This document shows positions 10,749 through 19,331 of a stretch of 64,000 bases of DNA, piece by piece (position 1 is the stretch's first letter; every line of letters begins with the position of its first letter). The translations under genes were made by a program, and so were the position numbers. The notes under the pieces were generated by a model. It was given only the letters and a program-made list of their open reading frames with translations, searched no databases and had not been told where the DNA came from. Source of the DNA: BPGX01 sp035405785 (GTDB lineage Bacteria > Bacteroidota > Bacteroidia > B-17B0 > Aurantibacillaceae); the NCBI GenBank assembly GCA_035405785.1, contig DAONJS010000003.1, positions 160,727-224,726 on the forward strand, given 5' to 3'.

Positions 10749-10840
10749 CCGTAAATAATTTGTTATTAATAGGTCGGATGGAACTCGCATGATGAATTTT
10801 CATCCTTTTTTGTTTGTTAAACGAATCATGCTCGTTTCAT
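10746..10840 (-). repeat. Intergenic hairpin repeat, copy B, spanning a stop and a start codon
   Basis: About 95 bp, second copy of the element at 9784-9868. It includes the last codons and stop (Met-Lys-Arg-Ala-stop) of the glycosyltransferase at 10826-11974 and ends at the ATG of the one at 9873-10748. Inverted pairs: CATCCG/CGGATG, and GGAACTCGCATGAT against ATCATGCTCGTTTC (11 of 14 paired). Confidence 0.87.
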
Positions 10841-11974
10841 ATTATTTTTTCTTATTTGATATAAATTCTCTAATTGATGAATCATCTTTTCTAAATTAAA
10901 ATTTTGTGCTGTTTTATTACCATTTTCTCTTAATCTTAAAACTAATGAATTATCAGATAATATTATCTTTATAGATTCATATATAGATTCTGAATTTTTG
11001 TAAGGCACCACCAAAGCATTATATTTGTCTATTATAAATTCATTTGCTACGCCTGATAAAGTGAATATACAAGGAATACCTGCTAATAGTGCTTCAATAT
11101 AAACCTGTCCAAATGCTTCTGAATGATTATCAATAGGAACATGAACAAAAACATTAAAAATTTTATACAATGCGGGAACATCATTTTCAAAAGGAATTTC
11201 AATATAATTTTTTTGTGGTATTTTTTTTAATAATTTTTTAATTTCATCTTTATTGTCGCCATGCTGTGCATTTGCTAATATTAATTTTGCATTTGGATAT
11301 TCTACTAATAATTTTTCAAATGCAGGTATTATATACTGGATACCTTTCCAATGAACATATCTTGATATTACACCAATTATAGGATAATCTTTATCTGTAA
11401 TTTTATATTTATTCTTGATATGTAAAATTCGTTCGTTTGAAATATTTTGAAATTCTTCAATTTTAAATCCATGATGAATTACAACAACTTTTTTATCATC
11501 AACATTTTCTTTTTCAATAAGTATATTTTTTACATTTTCACTTATTGCTATAATGTGAGTAGAACACCAATTAATAAATTTATCATATTTAACTGCATGA
11601 GGAAAATAAACATGATTAAGAGTACTATGATGTCTAGTATAAATTCTTTGTTTAATACCTAAAATTTTTGCAACTAACAAACCAATAAACGATGCTTCAA
11701 ATAAATGAGCATGTACAATATCCGGTCTGTTTTTAATTAACTCAAATGTGATTTTAAAGAATGCTTTTATTAAATCAACTTTATTATTGTAATTAATTCT
11801 TTTTACATATAAATTATTTTTTAAAAGAAATTTCTCAAGTTCTGTTTCAGAATTATTTAATAATATAAATTGTAATTGATATTTATTTTTATCTAAACAC
11901 TGAGCAATCCATTCAAATGCCAGTGATTTATTTATATTTGAAATAATATATGTAATTTTTATATTCATTCTCAT
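10826..11974 (-). CDS. Glycosyltransferase, GT4 family
   Basis: 382 residues. GT-B fold with DIVHAHLFEASFIG in the first half, the domain-swap motif GVISRYVHWKGIQYIIPAF, and the donor-site stretch NHSEAFGQVYIEALLAGIPC (Glu-x7-Glu style of retaining GT4 enzymes). It starts directly beside the FkbM gene stop (11975), so the two are translationally linked; a second ATG two codons in is equally possible. The last four residues are encoded by repeat copy B, so the native C-terminus may have been replaced when the repeat arrived. Confidence 0.87.
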   Translation of the reverse strand: MRMNIKITYIISNINKSLAFEWIAQCLDKNKYQLQFILLNNSETELEKFLLKNNLYVKRINYNNKVDLIKAFFKITFELIKNRPDIVHAHLFEASFIGLLVAKILGIKQRIYTRHHSTLNHVYFPHAVKYDKFINWCSTHIIAISENVKNILIEKENVDDKKVVVIHHGFKIEEFQNISNERILHIKNKYKITDKDYPIIGVISRYVHWKGIQYIIPAFEKLLVEYPNAKLILANAQHGDNKDEIKKLLKKIPQKNYIEIPFENDVPALYKIFNVFVHVPIDNHSEAFGQVYIEALLAGIPCIFTLSGVANEFIIDKYNALVVPYKNSESIYESIKIILSDNSLVLRLRENGNKTAQNFNLEKMIHQLENLYQIRKNNMKRA

Positions 11975-12859
11975 TTAATTTTGAGTGTATGCAATTATAT
12001 CATAATGACAATTATTAAAGTTATCGGTTGATGAAATAGTTTTATTGGTCAAAGAATTTACAATTCTATAATTGTTTTTTTCTAAAAACGAAATTAATAA
12101 TGAAGCTGAATGTCCTTGTTGTTTTAAGTTATTATCATCTAACTCAATAAAAAGTACAGGTTTATTTTTACGAATTACTTTCTCTGCCCCAATTAATACA
12201 TTATATTCATAACCCTCAACATCTATTTTAATTAAATCAATTTTTGAAATATTATTTTTTTCTACAAAATCATCTAATCTTTCTACATGGATAATAGAAT
12301 ATTCTTTGTTGTTATAATTTGTATCTGCAATAATTCTATTACCACCTCTATTATCTGTTGTGCTTATGTATAATTTAAATTCTCCTTTTATATTTCCTAA
12401 ACCATAATTAAATATTTCAATGTTTTTAAATTTATTTAAACTTATATTTTTTGATAGTTGTATAAAGTTATATTTATCGGGCTCAAAAGAAAATACTTTA
12501 CCAGTACTACCTATTTTTTGTGCAATAAAAAGTGAGGTGCTACCTATATTTGCTCCAATATCCATTACAATTTGCCCTTCTTTTACTAAATTAAGTAATG
12601 CATTTAATGAATCATCTTTAAATCCATAATATAAATGATGTCCAATATAATCACTAATGTCAACTTCCATTAAAATGCCATTTTTATTGATTTTTCTCCA
12701 TGTAGGATGTTTATATTGATAATTATTTGGAACTAATTTTGACCAAAAATTATTAATAGATTTATTTCTAGTTTTTTTGATTAGATATTTTTCTAAAATT
12801 TCATGTTTAAAGAAATTTCTAATGAAATTAAATATCTTTGTTTTTAATCTTAATTCCAT
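11975..12859 (-). CDS. FkbM family methyltransferase
   Basis: 294 residues. The SAM-binding loop is VMDIGANIGSTSLF (about 95-108), followed by GKVFSFEPD and the family hallmark LIKIDVEGYEYNVLIGAEK (about 210-228), then PVLFIELDD. FkbM proteins O-methylate sugars or polyketides; in a glycan locus the natural inference is methylation of a sugar hydroxyl, either as decoration or as chain capping. It lies 3 bases from the GT2 gene upstream and is in the same transcription unit. Confidence 0.9.
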   Translation of the reverse strand: MELRLKTKIFNFIRNFFKHEILEKYLIKKTRNKSINNFWSKLVPNNYQYKHPTWRKINKNGILMEVDISDYIGHHLYYGFKDDSLNALLNLVKEGQIVMDIGANIGSTSLFIAQKIGSTGKVFSFEPDKYNFIQLSKNISLNKFKNIEIFNYGLGNIKGEFKLYISTTDNRGGNRIIADTNYNNKEYSIIHVERLDDFVEKNNISKIDLIKIDVEGYEYNVLIGAEKVIRKNKPVLFIELDDNNLKQQGHSASLLISFLEKNNYRIVNSLTNKTISSTDNFNNCHYDIIAYTQN

Positions 12860-12862
12860 AAT

Positions 12863-13777
12863 TTATTTAAAGTTATATCCATTATAAATTTTTATTGCCA
12901 GCATTAATGATATTAATTTGAAACGAAAAAAATCAAATTTTTTTGAATTTGGGATAATAGAGTATAAAATGTAAAAAAAAGGTAGAAGATATTGACAAAT
13001 GTATAGTATTATATTTTTACTAAATGTATAATTTAATTTTAGTTCTGTATAACCTTCTTCAACAGCTACTCTCCTAGTTTTAGCACGATTTTCTTGTGCA
13101 TTTAACCATGTTTTCAAATTTATTTTGTCTATTTCATTATGATAAACTGTTATTCGAGAATCAATATAACACTCAATACCATTTCTTTTTAATCGTATAG
13201 GAAAATCATAATCTTCAAAACCAGAAAATGGAAAATTTTCATTATATCCGCCCACTTTTTCAAAATTTTTTCTACTGATGGATAGATGAAAACTTGCTAT
13301 AGATTTTGATTTAAATAATTCATTATCTTTCCAAGTATTGTCATTATACCACTCTTTAAATGATGTTAGTTTTTTTGATTTTAAAAATCTTCCAAAAGGC
13401 GATGATTCTAATTTATATTTTAATTCAGGAGGGTATTCCCAATTTGGATTTACACAGAAATTTTCGAATTTATTATGTAAGTTTAAAATATGTAAAACCG
13501 TTTCATTTGATATTAAAATATCATCATCTAAAAAAATTAATAATTCTCCTTGTGACTTATGAAATCCTAGATTTCTTGCTGATGCAACACCAGTTTTAAA
13601 GTTATCAAATATCTTTACATTGGGATATTCTTTTGAAATATTTATTTTAGTTTCTTTTGAATCATTAATAACTATTATTTCTGCATCTAAATTTTTAATT
13701 GCATTAACAGCATTTTTTAATGTTAGTTCGAAAATATCTTTTCTATCCTTTGTTGGTATTATGATACTCAGTTGCAT
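12863..13777 (-). CDS. Glycosyltransferase family 2
   Basis: 304 residues, GT-A fold: LSIIIPTKDRKDIFELTL, AEIIVINDSKE, GVASARNLGF and the metal site LLIFLDDDIL (DDD near residue 92); the acceptor-side motif GGYNENFPFSGFEDYDFPIR carries the FEDYD catalytic box. The C-terminus has a hydrophobic stretch (about 255-275) that could attach it to the inner membrane. Separated from the downstream FkbM gene by 3 bases and from the upstream methyltransferase by 8. Substrate unknown. Confidence 0.88.
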   Translation of the reverse strand: MQLSIIIPTKDRKDIFELTLKNAVNAIKNLDAEIIVINDSKETKINISKEYPNVKIFDNFKTGVASARNLGFHKSQGELLIFLDDDILISNETVLHILNLHNKFENFCVNPNWEYPPELKYKLESSPFGRFLKSKKLTSFKEWYNDNTWKDNELFKSKSIASFHLSISRKNFEKVGGYNENFPFSGFEDYDFPIRLKRNGIECYIDSRITVYHNEIDKINLKTWLNAQENRAKTRRVAVEEGYTELKLNYTFSKNIILYICQYLLPFFYILYSIIPNSKKFDFFRFKLISLMLAIKIYNGYNFK

Positions 13778-13785
13778 TGTTTTAC

Positions 13786-14454
13786 TTATTTTGTAACAAC
13801 TAAAGAAAATCTTCCATAAATATCAAGTGTTATAGGTTTGAGATCATATAATTTTAAATTAGTATTCTTTAATTTAGATAGAACTTCGCTTAAATAATCT
13901 TTTTTATGAACATCGTCCAGAATTAATATTCCGTTTTCGCTAATTAAACTTAAAACATATTCAATATATTGAATTCTTACATCAGTGAAATTTAAATCAA
14001 GAAGTATTAAATCAAAATTACTTTCATTTAAACTTTTAAATTGATTTAAAGTAAAAATTTTATCAGTATTTAATTTATGTTCATTTAGGAAAGTTTCAGT
14101 TTTTTTAAGCCATTCTACATCGTCATCAACAGAGTAAACTTCTATTTTTTCTGAATCATTTGCATACAATCTTAAAACAAATGAACTGAATCCAGATCCT
14201 AAATCTACTATTTTTTTACATTTATTAATTTTACAATAAGTATATAAAAAGGTTGCTAGTTCTAATGAGATTGCCATGTTTGGACTTGAGACATTATTAA
14301 TATATTCATTGTAATAGCTTTCTAATTTTATTTTGTTCTCTTGTAAATTTATTTTAGAATAATTATTAAACTTTTCTTCTATGAATTTTTTAAAACTATG
14401 AATTGAGTTTTTAAGAATGATAAATTCTATTTTTTTAAATATTTTATTAATCAT
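13786..14454 (-). CDS. Class I SAM-dependent methyltransferase
   Basis: About 222 residues using the ATG at 14454. The frame is open further to 14508, but that start would overlap the ABC ATPase gene by 29 bases. Motif I is KIVDLGSGFSSFVLRL, motif II EVYSVDDDVEWL, and DLILLDLNF / GILILDDVH give the remaining Rossmann strands. This resembles small O-methyltransferases. As the second methyltransferase in the locus, and next to a Wzt with a glycan-recognition domain, it could make the chain-terminating mark read by the exporter, as in ABC-exported O antigens; that role is inference. Confidence 0.8.
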   Translation of the reverse strand: MINKIFKKIEFIILKNSIHSFKKFIEEKFNNYSKINLQENKIKLESYYNEYINNVSSPNMAISLELATFLYTYCKINKCKKIVDLGSGFSSFVLRLYANDSEKIEVYSVDDDVEWLKKTETFLNEHKLNTDKIFTLNQFKSLNESNFDLILLDLNFTDVRIQYIEYVLSLISENGILILDDVHKKDYLSEVLSKLKNTNLKLYDLKPITLDIYGRFSLVVTK

Positions 14455-14479
14455 AATTAGTATTATATTATAAGTAGTG

Positions 14480-15727
14480 TTATATTGATTGTATTTTCCA
14501 ATCAACATTTTTTATAAATACTTTATTAAGTTTTGCATCTGGTAATTCTATTGAATTTGTAAATGGTACTGCATCTATATGTAGTGTAAAACAATCTTTT
14601 AATACTTGTAAATCTATAAATGAATTTCCAAAATGTATATCAATATGATATATACCAGCATATAGTGGCAATGATGGTATTTTCATTGAAATTTCTCCTT
14701 TATTGATATCTATTTTTGAAATATTTTCGATATAATGTTTATTATTTATACCTATAATTGGATTATTTTGAGAATCTCTAAAAATTACACCTAAGACGGG
14801 AAATTCTAATTTTTCATCTGATTTGAAAAATAATTTAATTTCCAATTCGCTTCCTAAACTTGTAGTTGTACCATGTTTGCCATTGCAAAGCATTTCAATT
14901 CTTTGAATTATGCTATCTTTATTATTTTTTAAATCTATAATACCTGTTGTGTTTCCATTGTTTTCTTCTATAAAATTAAGATATTTCTGTATTACTAATG
15001 AAGATTCATCAATAGTTTCTATATTTCCATTTATTAATAAAATTGATTTTTTACATAAATTTTCAACAGCACCCATATTATGACTCACAAACAAAACCGT
15101 TCTACCTTGTTGTTTGCTCACTTCTTCCATTTTTCCTAAACATTTTTTTTGAAATTCGGCATCACCTACTGCAAGTACTTCGTCAATTACTAATATCTCT
15201 GCTTCTAAAAATGCCGCTACTGCAAATGCTAATCTTAATTGCATGCCACTACTGTAATGTTTTAATGGTGTATCAATAAACTTTTCTACTCCGGCAAAAT
15301 CAACAATTTCATCAAACTTTCTTTTGATTTCAGCCCTTTTCATTCCTAAAATGGCTCCATTAAAAAAAACATTTTCTCTACCCGTTAGTTCAGGGTGAAA
15401 TCCAGTACCTACTTCTAATAAACTTGCTACTCTGCCTCTTAATATAATTTTTCCTTCGCTTGGTGGTGTTATTCGTGAAAGAATTTTCAACAATGTAGAT
15501 TTTCCAGCACCATTTTTTCCAATAATTCCAATGCTTTCACCTTCATATACATTAAAACTTACATCTTTTAATGCCCAAAACTCTTCATCAAAAGAGTTGG
15601 ATAATATATTTTTGAAAGGTGATTTGATAAAATTCACCAATGAATCACGCACACTTAAATAAGGTTGTTTTTCGTGATGTATTTTAAATTTCTTTCCGAT
15701 ATTATGTACTTCAATGATGGGCTGCAT
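14480..15727 (-). CDS. wzt: Polysaccharide ABC exporter ATPase with Wzt C-terminal domain
   Basis: 415 residues. Walker A GKNGAGKST at 70-78, signature YSSGM at 158-162, Walker B ILVIDE at 178-183, H-loop His at 216. The ABC domain is that of TagH/RfbB/Wzt exporters. Residues about 250-415 form a beta-rich extra domain matching Wzt_C, which in O9a-type systems binds the modified non-reducing end of the glycan before export. With the permease 14 bases upstream it makes an ATP-driven inner-membrane exporter for a lipid-linked polysaccharide. Presence of the extra domain argues that chain length is controlled by a terminal modification. Confidence 0.92.
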   Translation of the reverse strand: MQPIIEVHNIGKKFKIHHEKQPYLSVRDSLVNFIKSPFKNILSNSFDEEFWALKDVSFNVYEGESIGIIGKNGAGKSTLLKILSRITPPSEGKIILRGRVASLLEVGTGFHPELTGRENVFFNGAILGMKRAEIKRKFDEIVDFAGVEKFIDTPLKHYSSGMQLRLAFAVAAFLEAEILVIDEVLAVGDAEFQKKCLGKMEEVSKQQGRTVLFVSHNMGAVENLCKKSILLINGNIETIDESSLVIQKYLNFIEENNGNTTGIIDLKNNKDSIIQRIEMLCNGKHGTTTSLGSELEIKLFFKSDEKLEFPVLGVIFRDSQNNPIIGINNKHYIENISKIDINKGEISMKIPSLPLYAGIYHIDIHFGNSFIDLQVLKDCFTLHIDAVPFTNSIELPDAKLNKVFIKNVDWKIQSI

Positions 15728-15741
15728 AGTGAGATTATAAA

Positions 15742-16578
15742 TTAAATTCTATCAGCAATATATTCTTCGGTTCTTCTGAATGTATAAAGGCCTATGAAAA
15801 AATAAATAATTAACATTATCATTGATTCAATGATTTGTAGATTATCTATTTGAATATCTGTGCCAAACAATGCTTTTCTCATCCATTGCATACCTAAAAT
15901 CATTGGATTTAAAATTAAAATTATTTGTTGTAATAATGGATTGGGTAAATGAATGTTGTAAATAACAGGACTTAAAAAAAACAATAACTGAATCAAAAAT
16001 GGCAACGCATATCTGAAATCTCTATATTTTACAATCAATGCAGAAAAATATAATCCTAATGCTAATGAAAAAAACACAATTACAATTAATGATATTAAAA
16101 AGTATAACAAATTGATGTTGAGTATTAAATGATAATCTTCTATTAACATAAAAATGAGTAAGACAAAAAATGAAATAAAAAAATCTACTAATGAAGATAA
16201 TACAGATGAAACAGGAATAATCAACCTTGGAAAATATATTTTTTTAATAATATTAGCATTTGTAAGAATAGCATTTACAGATGTATTGGCGGCAGATGAA
16301 AATAAATTCCATGAAATGAGTCCTGAAAATACAAATAAATAATAAGGTGCATTGGTTATATTATGTTTAAAGACATTGGCTAAAAAAGCATTGATGATTA
16401 ACATCATCAATAAAGGTTGCAAAACAACCCATAAAACACCTATTGCAGTTTGTTTATATTTTACTTTTATTTCTCTCCATGTAAAAATATAAATCAATTC
16501 TTTGTATTGCAATAATTCTGCAATGCCCAAAGAAAACTTTCCTCTTGGTAAAATAGTATATTCAGGTTTATTGTCCAT
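15742..16578 (-). CDS. wzm: Polysaccharide ABC exporter permease (Wzm-like)
   Basis: 278 residues with six hydrophobic segments (about 60-80, 100-120, 135-160, 170-195, 200-225, 245-265) and the ABC-2 signature region WREIKVKYKQTAIGVLW near residues 35-50. This is the TagG/RfbA/Wzm family. It pairs with the Wzt-like ATPase to flip a finished undecaprenyl-linked glycan. Its start overlaps the sulfotransferase stop by 11 bases, so sulfotransferase, permease and ATPase are translationally coupled. Confidence 0.92.
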   Translation of the reverse strand: MDNKPEYTILPRGKFSLGIAELLQYKELIYIFTWREIKVKYKQTAIGVLWVVLQPLLMMLIINAFLANVFKHNITNAPYYLFVFSGLISWNLFSSAANTSVNAILTNANIIKKIYFPRLIIPVSSVLSSLVDFFISFFVLLIFMLIEDYHLILNINLLYFLISLIVIVFFSLALGLYFSALIVKYRDFRYALPFLIQLLFFLSPVIYNIHLPNPLLQQIILILNPMILGMQWMRKALFGTDIQIDNLQIIESMIMLIIYFFIGLYTFRRTEEYIADRI

Positions 16579-17449
16579 TTAGCCAGTTAGTTTTAAGTCC
16601 CGTTATTGCTTCAAAATTTTTTATTGACGAATAATAATTATCAGCAAGTATATTTTCTAAGTCTTTATCAATGATAAATTTTTCCTGAGGTTCTACTAAA
16701 TTGATGTGTTCTAATTTTTTTGTAAGTTTTACCCAGAATTTAACAGGTATTAATGCCCGAATGTTTTCTTTTATTTTACTATGTCTTAATTTTACAATTA
16801 GTTTTTGGTAGCGATTACTCTTAATTTCTTTTTGTGTGTTTTGAACAGGTAAATTTGATAATACACTTGTGTCTATATTCAAATTGTATTTTTTTGAAAA
16901 TTGTTCAAGATGATGTTCAATATCGTTATATAAATCTTCAAATAAAAAATAATGAATTTGGTTTTCATTAATTTTTACCAAAATTTTTTTTAGCCATTCA
17001 TCGTATTTTCCAAAAGAATAAAAAACCTGATGTTCAAAACTATTTTTGTCAGATAATGCGATTTCAATTGTCTTTTTTAAGTCATTAGGATACAAACTTC
17101 TTGTTTTTTCCATCAAATATGAAGATACAAATCTTTGTAATGGATTGCGAAAAATTAGAATAAATTTTACATCAGGTGAATGTTTTACTACTCGTTCTAA
17201 TGCTTCAATTGTTGTAAAAGAATTACTATGTTTTACTAACCTATAATGTGATCCGTTTAAATGTGCAGGTGTATCAAAAAAATAATTTTTTTCCAGAAAA
17301 TGATTCCCTTTTGAATATTCTTTTTCATCATAAAAAAATGTACACTCCATTTGAGGATGAGTTACTATATTAGAACATTTACTCAATACATACGCTAAAT
17401 TTGTAGTTCCTGCTTTTTGAATACCTGCAATGTAAAAATCAATTTTCAT
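16568..17449 (-). CDS. PAPS-dependent sulfotransferase family protein
   Basis: 293 residues from the ATG at 17449 (a TTG codon precedes it in frame). The 5'-phosphosulfate loop is FYIAGIQKAGTTNLAYVL at the N-terminus and the 3'-phosphate site is FILIFRNPLQRFVSSYLM near residues 110-128, both standard for carbohydrate sulfotransferases. It would move sulfate from PAPS to a sugar hydroxyl in the cytoplasm. It overlaps the Wzm gene by 11 bases, which ties it to the exported glycan and suggests a sulfated polysaccharide. Donor synthesis genes (cysD/N/C) are not in the window. Confidence 0.87.
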   Translation of the reverse strand: MKIDFYIAGIQKAGTTNLAYVLSKCSNIVTHPQMECTFFYDEKEYSKGNHFLEKNYFFDTPAHLNGSHYRLVKHSNSFTTIEALERVVKHSPDVKFILIFRNPLQRFVSSYLMEKTRSLYPNDLKKTIEIALSDKNSFEHQVFYSFGKYDEWLKKILVKINENQIHYFLFEDLYNDIEHHLEQFSKKYNLNIDTSVLSNLPVQNTQKEIKSNRYQKLIVKLRHSKIKENIRALIPVKFWVKLTKKLEHINLVEPQEKFIIDKDLENILADNYYSSIKNFEAITGLKTNWLNGQ

Positions 17450-17472
17450 CAACCAAAAAACTTTTCTTAATT

Positions 17473-17754
17473 TTACTTTTTATTGACAATAATATACACT
17501 TCTTCATTGTCTTTTTTCATCCAGTATCTTTCACGAGCAAATCTTTCTAAACTCTGCATATTATTTTTTAGTTCATCTGCTGCAATTTTATTTTTTTCAA
17601 TTTCATTTAAGTAATATCTTTTTTCATCGTATAATTTTTTTAATTGAATACTTAAATCTCTTTGTGTGAAAAAATCATTTTTATCAAAAAACAATAACCA
17701 AACCACAAAAAACAAAATTGTTATTGTATACTTATTAAATAAAATCTTGTACAT
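17473..17754 (-). CDS. Septum formation initiator family protein (DivIC/FtsB-like)
   Basis: 93 residues from the ATG at 17754 (an upstream in-frame TTG at 17778 is less likely). One membrane segment (about 8-25, ITILFFVVWLLFF), then a short coiled coil rich in K/E/L and the FtsB/DivIC closing motif LERFARERYWMKKDNEEVYII, where family members usually read ARexyxmk. It should sit in the divisome with FtsL and FtsQ on the periplasmic side of the inner membrane. A TATACTTG box (minus strand, 17776-17783) may be its -7 element. Confidence 0.85.
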   Translation of the reverse strand: MYKILFNKYTITILFFVVWLLFFDKNDFFTQRDLSIQLKKLYDEKRYYLNEIEKNKIAADELKNNMQSLERFARERYWMKKDNEEVYIIVNKK

Positions 17755-17846
17755 TTTATTAGGGTTTAATGCACGCAAGTATACTAAAAAATTTGTAATT
17801 TGTATTCATTTTAAAACATTATGTAATTGTTATCTATTAAATTCAC

Positions 17847-17854
17847 TATATTCG
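17847..17854 (+). promoter_or_regulatory. Possible -7 element for tRNA-Lys
   Basis: TATATTCG, one mismatch from TAnnTTTG, ending 14 bases before the tRNA. A TTG at 17827-17829 is upstream with 17-base spacing, shorter than the usual 20. Confidence 0.35.
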
Positions 17855-17868
17855 CCTCATAAAAAATA

Positions 17869-17941
17869 GCTTTCTTAGCTCAGTTGGTAGAGCAACTGAC
17901 TCTTAATCAGTGGGTCGGGGGTTCGAGTCCCCCAGAAAGCA
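17869..17941 (+). tRNA. tRNA-Lys (anticodon CTT)
   Basis: A 73-base cloverleaf: acceptor GCTTTCT/AGAAAGC, D arm GCTC-AGTTGGTA-GAGC, anticodon arm ACTGA-CTCTTAA-TCAGT with anticodon CTT, variable GGGTC, T arm GGGGG-TTCGAGT-CCCCC, discriminator A at 17941. The next bases are CA, so the 3' CCA is not encoded. It reads Lys AAG codons. Confidence 0.97.
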
Positions 17942-18111
17942 CAAGTGAATTAAAATCTTTAATCTATAGTTATCACTAAAAAGGTTTTGAAGTAAGAGTT
18001 TCTATTGTATTTAGAAGATTTAAAACGATGTTTGTACAGATGTTTCATTAGCAATTTTTCAAGTAAAAAAAGAATCAATTCAGGTGGCAAAAATTCCATT
18101 ATTTTTATAAA

Positions 18112-18143
18112 TTTGTTTATTTGAAAACAAGTTCTTATATTTG
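18112..18143 (+). promoter_or_regulatory. Bacteroidota promoter for the GAF histidine kinase
   Basis: TTTG at 18112-18115, exactly 20 bases, TATATTTG at 18136-18143: a full match to the -33/-7 consensus. The expected start of transcription near 18150 leaves a leader of about 40 bases before the ATG at 18192. Confidence 0.75.
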
Positions 18144-18191
18144 TAGTCAAATATTGTTTTCGCTAAAGTAATTTATTTAACATATTTATTG

Positions 18192-19331
18192 ATGAAAATT
18201 TTAGACGAAATAGATAGTTTAAGTCAAATTAGTATTTCAGAAGAAAATGGAATACTAAATTTTATGTATGAATTTACTTCAAGGGTAACTGATTTTTTAA
18301 ATATTGAACGAATAAATGTATGGTTATTAAATAAAAGTCAAAATGCCATTTATTCTATTGCAGAATATGATAGACGAACTAATCAATTCTCGCAACATAC
18401 ATGGATATTTGAAAAGGATGTGCCACATTATTTTGAACATTTGAAAGAAGATAAAATAATTTTAGCACCAAACATTCACACACATTCTGCTACTTTTGAA
18501 TTTAGTGATAATTATTCTAAAGAATTTGATGTGATTTCTTTAATGGATATTCCACTTCGTTTGAATGGAAAATTAATCGGTGTTATTTGTTTTGAAAAAA
18601 CCGGAAAAACTCCAAGAGAGTTTAATGAAATGGAACAAACATTTGCTATTGCTGTATCTCAACTCGTAGTGGCACATTTAGAAAATCTTAAAAGAAGAAA
18701 AATTCAGGCACAACTTGAAAAAGCATTAAAGGAAAAAGAAATATTGATAAAAGAGTTACATCATAGAGTAAAAAATAATTTTTCAGTACTGGTTAGTTTA
18801 TTAAGATTAAGTAAAGAAAATTTGAATAAAGAAAATACTGAAGTATTTGAAACATTTGAACATCAGGTGTTTTCAATGCTTAAAGCTCATGAATTGCTGA
18901 TAGAATCAGAAAATTTCAAATCTATTAATGTTAGTGATTATCTCAAAAAATTATCAGATGAATTTATATCCAGTTATGTAGAATTAAAAACGCATTTAAA
19001 TATCAATATTCCGAATATTCAATTTGAAATATCTGCAAAAAATTCTATCAACTTAGGATTAATTATCACAGAAATATTTTTGAATTCTATTAAATATTGC
19101 ATTTTACCTAATAAAGGCACTTTTGAATTAAGTGTTAATAAATTATCTGATAATACATTAGAAATAATAGCAGGTGACAGTTGTTCAAATTTTGATTTTG
19201 AAAAAGTATATCAGCAAAAACAAACATTAGGATTATCCATCATTAAGGATTTATCTGAAAGTTCAGATTTTGAAGTGAGTTTCCCAAAACCGGGTAATTC
19301 AAAGTATAAAATAAAAATTCGTAAAAGTTAA
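18192..19331 (+). CDS. GAF-domain sensor histidine kinase (HisKA_2 type) with degenerate ATP lid
   Basis: 379 residues from the ATG at 18192 (a TTG sits directly before it). No signal peptide or membrane segment, so it is cytosolic. A GAF domain spans about 15-165, then a coiled linker, then the HisKA_2 box ELHHRVKNNFSVLVSL with the phospho-acceptor His at 190-191, and a HATPase domain with N box ITEIFLNSIKYC (about 291-302). The G1 box, normally DxGxG, reads GDSCSNF (327-333), so both glycines are missing, while the later TLGLSII is kept. No response regulator is adjacent. It could signal to a distant regulator, or be a weak or non-catalytic sensor. The stop abuts the converging wecB stop with no spacer. 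Confidence 0.85.
   Translation: MKILDEIDSLSQISISEENGILNFMYEFTSRVTDFLNIERINVWLLNKSQNAIYSIAEYDRRTNQFSQHTWIFEKDVPHYFEHLKEDKIILAPNIHTHSATFEFSDNYSKEFDVISLMDIPLRLNGKLIGVICFEKTGKTPREFNEMEQTFAIAVSQLVVAHLENLKRRKIQAQLEKALKEKEILIKELHHRVKNNFSVLVSLLRLSKENLNKENTEVFETFEHQVFSMLKAHELLIESENFKSINVSDYLKKLSDEFISSYVELKTHLNINIPNIQFEISAKNSINLGLIITEIFLNSIKYCILPNKGTFELSVNKLSDNTLEIIAGDSCSNFDFEKVYQQKQTLGLSIIKDLSESSDFEVSFPKPGNSKYKIKIRKS

Noticed and set aside
9873..10790. Longer start (10790) for the GT2 gene
   Set aside because: The extra 14 codons lie in the hairpin repeat and precede the conserved MKTYPIFSII start.
13786..14508. Longer start (14508) for the class I methyltransferase
   Set aside because: It would overlap the ABC ATPase gene by 29 bases and adds a low-complexity Y/N/I stretch with no homologous pattern.
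17959..18150. Minus-strand 63-codon open frame between tRNA-Lys and the histidine kinase
   Set aside because: It overlaps a full-consensus promoter on the other strand, has a composition typical of translated AT-rich spacer (many I, F, K, L, N) and matches no family I know.
17869..19331. Integrated element at tRNA-Lys
   Set aside because: No integrase or repeated tRNA 3' end could be found downstream; the next genes look ordinary.
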